A program made the translations under genes and the position numbers. 44,411 nt of DNA from Chitinophagales bacterium (lineage in GTDB: Bacteria; Bacteroidota; Bacteroidia; Chitinophagales; UBA2359), in NCBI GenBank assembly GCA_016787295.1, contig JAEUUX010000261.1:1-44411 (forward strand), given 5' to 3'. Every line of letters starts with the position of its first letter. Position 1 is the stretch's first letter. The notes below the pieces were generated by a model. The model had not been told where the DNA came from. It was given only the letters and a program-made list of their open reading frames with translations, and did not search any database. This document shows positions 42,157 to 44,411 of this stretch, in pieces.

Positions 42157-43190
42157 GGACTATCAGCATTTATTGGAAACCATCACTTCCTTGATAGAAC
42201 AAGCACGCACCAAAACCTTGATACAAGTCAATCGCGAGTTGTTGTTTTTGTATTGGAGCATTGGTAAAAACATTTTAGAAAAGCAAGAAGAACAAGGTTG
42301 GGGGGCGAAAATTATAGATAATCTTGCCAAAGACTTAACCCAAAACTATCCTGATAGTAAAGGTTTTTCGTTGCGAAACCTCAAGAATATGCAGAAATTC
42401 GCCAAAGCCTATCCCAATTTTGAAATTGTGCAGACAGTGTCTGCACAATTAAGTTGGTCACATCATGTCCTTATATTGGATAAATTTAAAGAGGAAAAAT
42501 TGCGTTTGTGGTATTTGCTCAAATCTGCCGAGCAAGGTTGGTCTTATCGGGTTTTACTCAACCAAATAGATACACAAATACACACTCAATTGGGTACTTT
42601 ACCTAATAACTTTAAAAGCTATTTGCCACAACCACAGTCCGAATTGGTGCAACAACTTTTCAAAGATGAATATATTTTTGATTTTATTGCCCAAGATGAA
42701 AAACGCAAAGAAAAGGACTTTGAGAAAGAAATTATCCAAAATATTACCGATTTTTTGTTGGCATTGGGCAAGGGTTTTTCCTACATAGGCAAGCAATATC
42801 ATTTGGAAATAGGCGGACAAGATTTTTACATAGATTTGTTGTTTTATCATTTCAAACTCAAATGTTTTATTGTCATAGAACTCAAAATAGATGATTTCAA
42901 ACCTGAATACGTAGGCAAATTGAATTTCTATTTGTCGGTTGTTGATGATTTGCTCAAACAAGACAATGACCAAGCAAGCATCGGTTTGCTGCTTTGCCGA
43001 AACAAAAACAATACAGTAGTAGAATATGCCCTACGTGATGTAAGCAAGCCGATGGGTGTGGCTTCCTACAAACTGACCAAGCAAATTCCTGAAAACTTGA
43101 AAAGCAACTTGCCTACCGAACAAGAACTAAAAGCCATTTTAGATAAGATAAACACAAAGCAAAACAATGGATAAAGATTTATTACAAAAA
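42135..43190 (+). other. Candidate inserted segment bounded by 10-bp direct repeats
   Basis: ATTACAAAAA occurs at 42135-42144 and 43181-43190. Joining the sequences across one copy removes 1046 bases holding the DUF1016 gene. It fuses ...FKKLQK to HQNDPTW... in frame with the upstream NACHT gene. No transposase or terminal inverted repeat is seen. Confidence 0.55.
42146..43174 (+). CDS. DUF1016 (YhcG-like) PDDEXK nuclease
   Basis: A 342-residue protein. The N-terminal DUF1016 helical region has ETITSLIEQARTKTLIQVNRELL, YWSIGKNILEKQEEQGWG and GFSLRNLKNMQKFAKAYP. The C-terminal PDDEXK core has GGQDFYIDLLFYH (D230) and CFIVIELKI (E245, K247). All expected catalytic residues are present, so DNA cleavage is plausible. 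Such genes often sit with restriction-modification or other mobile loci. Its ATG overlaps the end of the NACHT frame by 11 bases. Its stop overlaps a start-like ATG (43167) of the displaced NACHT fragment. Base composition is slightly richer in GC than the neighbouring cold-shock-domain gene. It looks like an insertion into the NACHT gene. Confidence 0.85.
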   Translation: MKNKDYQHLLETITSLIEQARTKTLIQVNRELLFLYWSIGKNILEKQEEQGWGAKIIDNLAKDLTQNYPDSKGFSLRNLKNMQKFAKAYPNFEIVQTVSAQLSWSHHVLILDKFKEEKLRLWYLLKSAEQGWSYRVLLNQIDTQIHTQLGTLPNNFKSYLPQPQSELVQQLFKDEYIFDFIAQDEKRKEKDFEKEIIQNITDFLLALGKGFSYIGKQYHLEIGGQDFYIDLLFYHFKLKCFIVIELKIDDFKPEYVGKLNFYLSVVDDLLKQDNDQASIGLLLCRNKNNTVVEYALRDVSKPMGVASYKLTKQIPENLKSNLPTEQELKAILDKINTKQNNG

Positions 43191-43283
43191 CACCAAAACG
43201 ACCCCACTTGGGCAGAAGTAATACGTTTGTATTCAGGTTTGTTTGATACACAAGACGAAAGAAAGGGAGGGTTTTATCCTTGA
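43167..43283 (+). pseudogene. Displaced NACHT C-terminal fragment 1
   Basis: A 38-codon frame: MDKDLLQKHQNDPTWAEVIR then LYSGLFDTQDER and KGGFYP-stop. HQNDPxWxEVIxLYSGLFD is the usual continuation of NACHT proteins after the AADFL segment, so this is the next exon-like piece of the gene at 40390. It ends by frameshift in the GGGAGGG tract (43265-43271). Confidence 0.65.
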
Positions 43284-43971
43284 TTTGGCAGATAAAGATA
43301 TTTTATTGGCGGCGGAGTGTAAGACGAGTTCGGAGGAGGAGGAGGAGAAAATCGCAACTTCTTTAAAGCAGCAAATCAAGCAGAATTATAGAAACGGTGA
43401 AGGTTTATCATATTTTTATTTTATGGGAGCCTGTGAGATTAAGGCATGGGATTTTATTAATGAAGTGTTTTTTGCAAAGGGTGCGATGAAAAAAAAGAAC
43501 AAACACAAATTAGCAGCGATATTGGGTAGGATGCCTAAATCCATATCCATAGAAATTTGTTTTAATTTAAAAAAAACATCCCAACAGTTTATTTGGTTGT
43601 TACAGGTTCTTTTCAGAACACATAATTTTACGGCAAATGAACTTTTATCTATCGAACAACAAGTGCCAATTAGACAAAAGTCTCAGTTTAATCACTTGTG
43701 TAGAATGAATAATAAGTACAATCGGCTGTTAAAGAAAAACTCGATTATTTCCTGTAAATTAACCCAAATATACAAAAACAGAGTTTTCGTAAAAATAGAA
43801 AACGAAGCCCGCCCTGCAAGCATCTACATAGGCGAATTAGCCAATAAACGCATAGAAAATATTTTTGATTTTGAATACAACGGCGAAAAACTGCATATAG
43901 GGCAAAAACTTGTAGCCAGAGTTATCAGCATAGATTCGCGGCTAGGTAGGATAAATTTATCACTTAAATAA
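43261..43971 (+). pseudogene. Displaced NACHT C-terminal fragment 2 with S1-like tail
   Basis: In the next frame (+1 relative to fragment 1) the text resumes as EGFILDLADKDILLAAECKT, which continues the NACHT helical arm. It runs 235 further residues. The tail has RVFVKIENEARPASIYIGEL and GQKLVARVISIDSRLGRINL, an S1-like RNA-binding fold. A TTG-start frame from 43243 exists but reads antilogously to homologous text before residue 9, so independent translation is doubtful. Whether a functional second polypeptide is made is unknown. Confidence 0.6.
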
Positions 43972-44056
43972 CTGACATTATGCAGTGAAAAAATTTGGAA
44001 CTATGAAAAAAAATACATGTTGCTATTTTTGAGAAAATTGGGCTTAAACCCTTATA

Positions 44057-44411
44057 TATAGTCAAAACAAATCATATTTTCAATTATTTGTTTATAATTT
44101 GAAAGTTTAGTGTAAGCAATGACTTTAATTCATCAGCATAACTTAAAGTATTATCCAAATAATAAAATATCTTTTCTTCAAAAGCCGCTAATTTTTCAAA
44201 ATATACGGTATCAATCTTGGCTCTTAACCACTTCCATAAACGTTCAATCAAATTTAAATTGGGACAATAAGGAGGTAAATGTATGACTTCAATAACCGTA
44301 TTTTTAAAGGTTTCGACCAACTTTTTATTGTTGTAATAACGTGCATTATCCGCAATAATGTAGATTTTAGTAGCGTCCGGATGCTTGGCTATCAGTTTAT
44401 TGTAGAGTCGT
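44057..44411 (-). mobile_element. IS630-like insertion sequence, right copy (partial)
   Basis: The inner end TATAGTCAAAACAAATCAT begins at 44057 and matches the left copy in reverse complement. The element continues beyond the window. Both copies present their 3' ends towards the window's interior. Confidence 0.8.
44084..44411 (-). CDS. IS630-family transposase, C-terminal part (partial, cut by window end)
   Basis: Open from the window edge: RLYNKLIAKHPDATKIYIIA, DNARYYNNKKLVETFKNTVI, EVIHLPPYCPNLNLIERLWK and on to ...NFQIINK. The second catalytic Asp is in IIADNARYY and the third acidic residue (E) in NLNLIERLW, as in the IS630/Tc1-mariner DDE group. The N-terminal HTH region is outside the window. 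The frame is uninterrupted within what is visible. Confidence 0.85.
   Translation of the reverse strand, partial: RLYNKLIAKHPDATKIYIIADNARYYNNKKLVETFKNTVIEVIHLPPYCPNLNLIERLWKWLRAKIDTVYFEKLAAFEEKIFYYLDNTLSYADELKSLLTLNFQIINK

Noticed and set aside
43243-43266. Independent start of the 242-aa frame at TTG 43243
   Set aside because: Its first eight residues are the out-of-frame reading of the NACHT text SGLFDTQDER. The frame becomes homologous only after the frameshift.
1-44411. Composite transposon bounded by the two IS630 copies
   Set aside because: IS630-family elements are not usually found forming composite transposons of this size, and the enclosed genes include housekeeping loci (mdh, nrdB, mraY).

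Overview
The window looks like chromosomal DNA of a free-living member of the Bacteroidota. The evidence is a PorQ-type type IX secretion protein, a GH18 protein ending in a type IX C-terminal sorting domain, Bacteroidota-style promoters (TTTG, about 20 nt, TAnnTTTG), little Shine-Dalgarno signal, and intergenic dispersed repeats. Genus and order cannot be fixed from sequence alone; a Saprospira/Chitinophaga/Cytophaga-like lineage is a guess. Both ends of the window fall inside copies of one IS630-like element in opposite orientation.

Layout. 1-133: end of an IS630-like element. 134-950: 125-bp tandem repeats carrying a dispersed CACCCTTTCAGGGTT box. 1.0-7.0 kb (minus strand): EamA-type permease, malate dehydrogenase, polysaccharide-deacetylase-like protein, large hybrid histidine kinase, lipoprotein cytochrome c. 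7.2-12.8 kb (plus): secreted multidomain protein with dockerin-like tail, mraY, porQ. 12.9-19.4 kb (minus): a tightly overlapping three-gene operon encoding a SIR2-TIR protein, a membrane-anchored STAND NTPase and a protein of about 33 leucine-rich repeats. 20-29 kb: nrdB with a DnaA-box/inverted repeat and consensus promoter, lipoproteins and secreted proteins of unknown role, an ABM-like monooxygenase, patatin phospholipase, CPBP protease, and two copies of a predicted ~60-nt small RNA, each with its own promoter and terminator. 29.4-33.5 kb: large secreted GH18/CUB/FN3 protein. 33.98-34.32 kb: sixteen phased 21-bp repeats. 34.9-36.1 kb: DUF4178-like protein.

36.2-44.1 kb is a more AT-rich accessory island: a truncated neutral ceramidase gene, a PIN-domain toxin remnant, a 1037-aa cold-shock-domain/zinc-ribbon protein, a HEPN-NACHT protein whose 3' part is displaced by an inserted DUF1016 PDDEXK nuclease gene and then frameshifted, and the second IS630 copy.

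Most interesting. (1) The SIR2-TIR / STAND / LRR operon is laid out like an NLR immune receptor split into three polypeptides, with a predicted membrane-spanning arrangement. (2) The paired small RNA loci. (3) The nuclease insertion inside the NACHT gene: collapsing its 10-bp direct repeats restores the reading frame. (4) The 21-bp repeat array.
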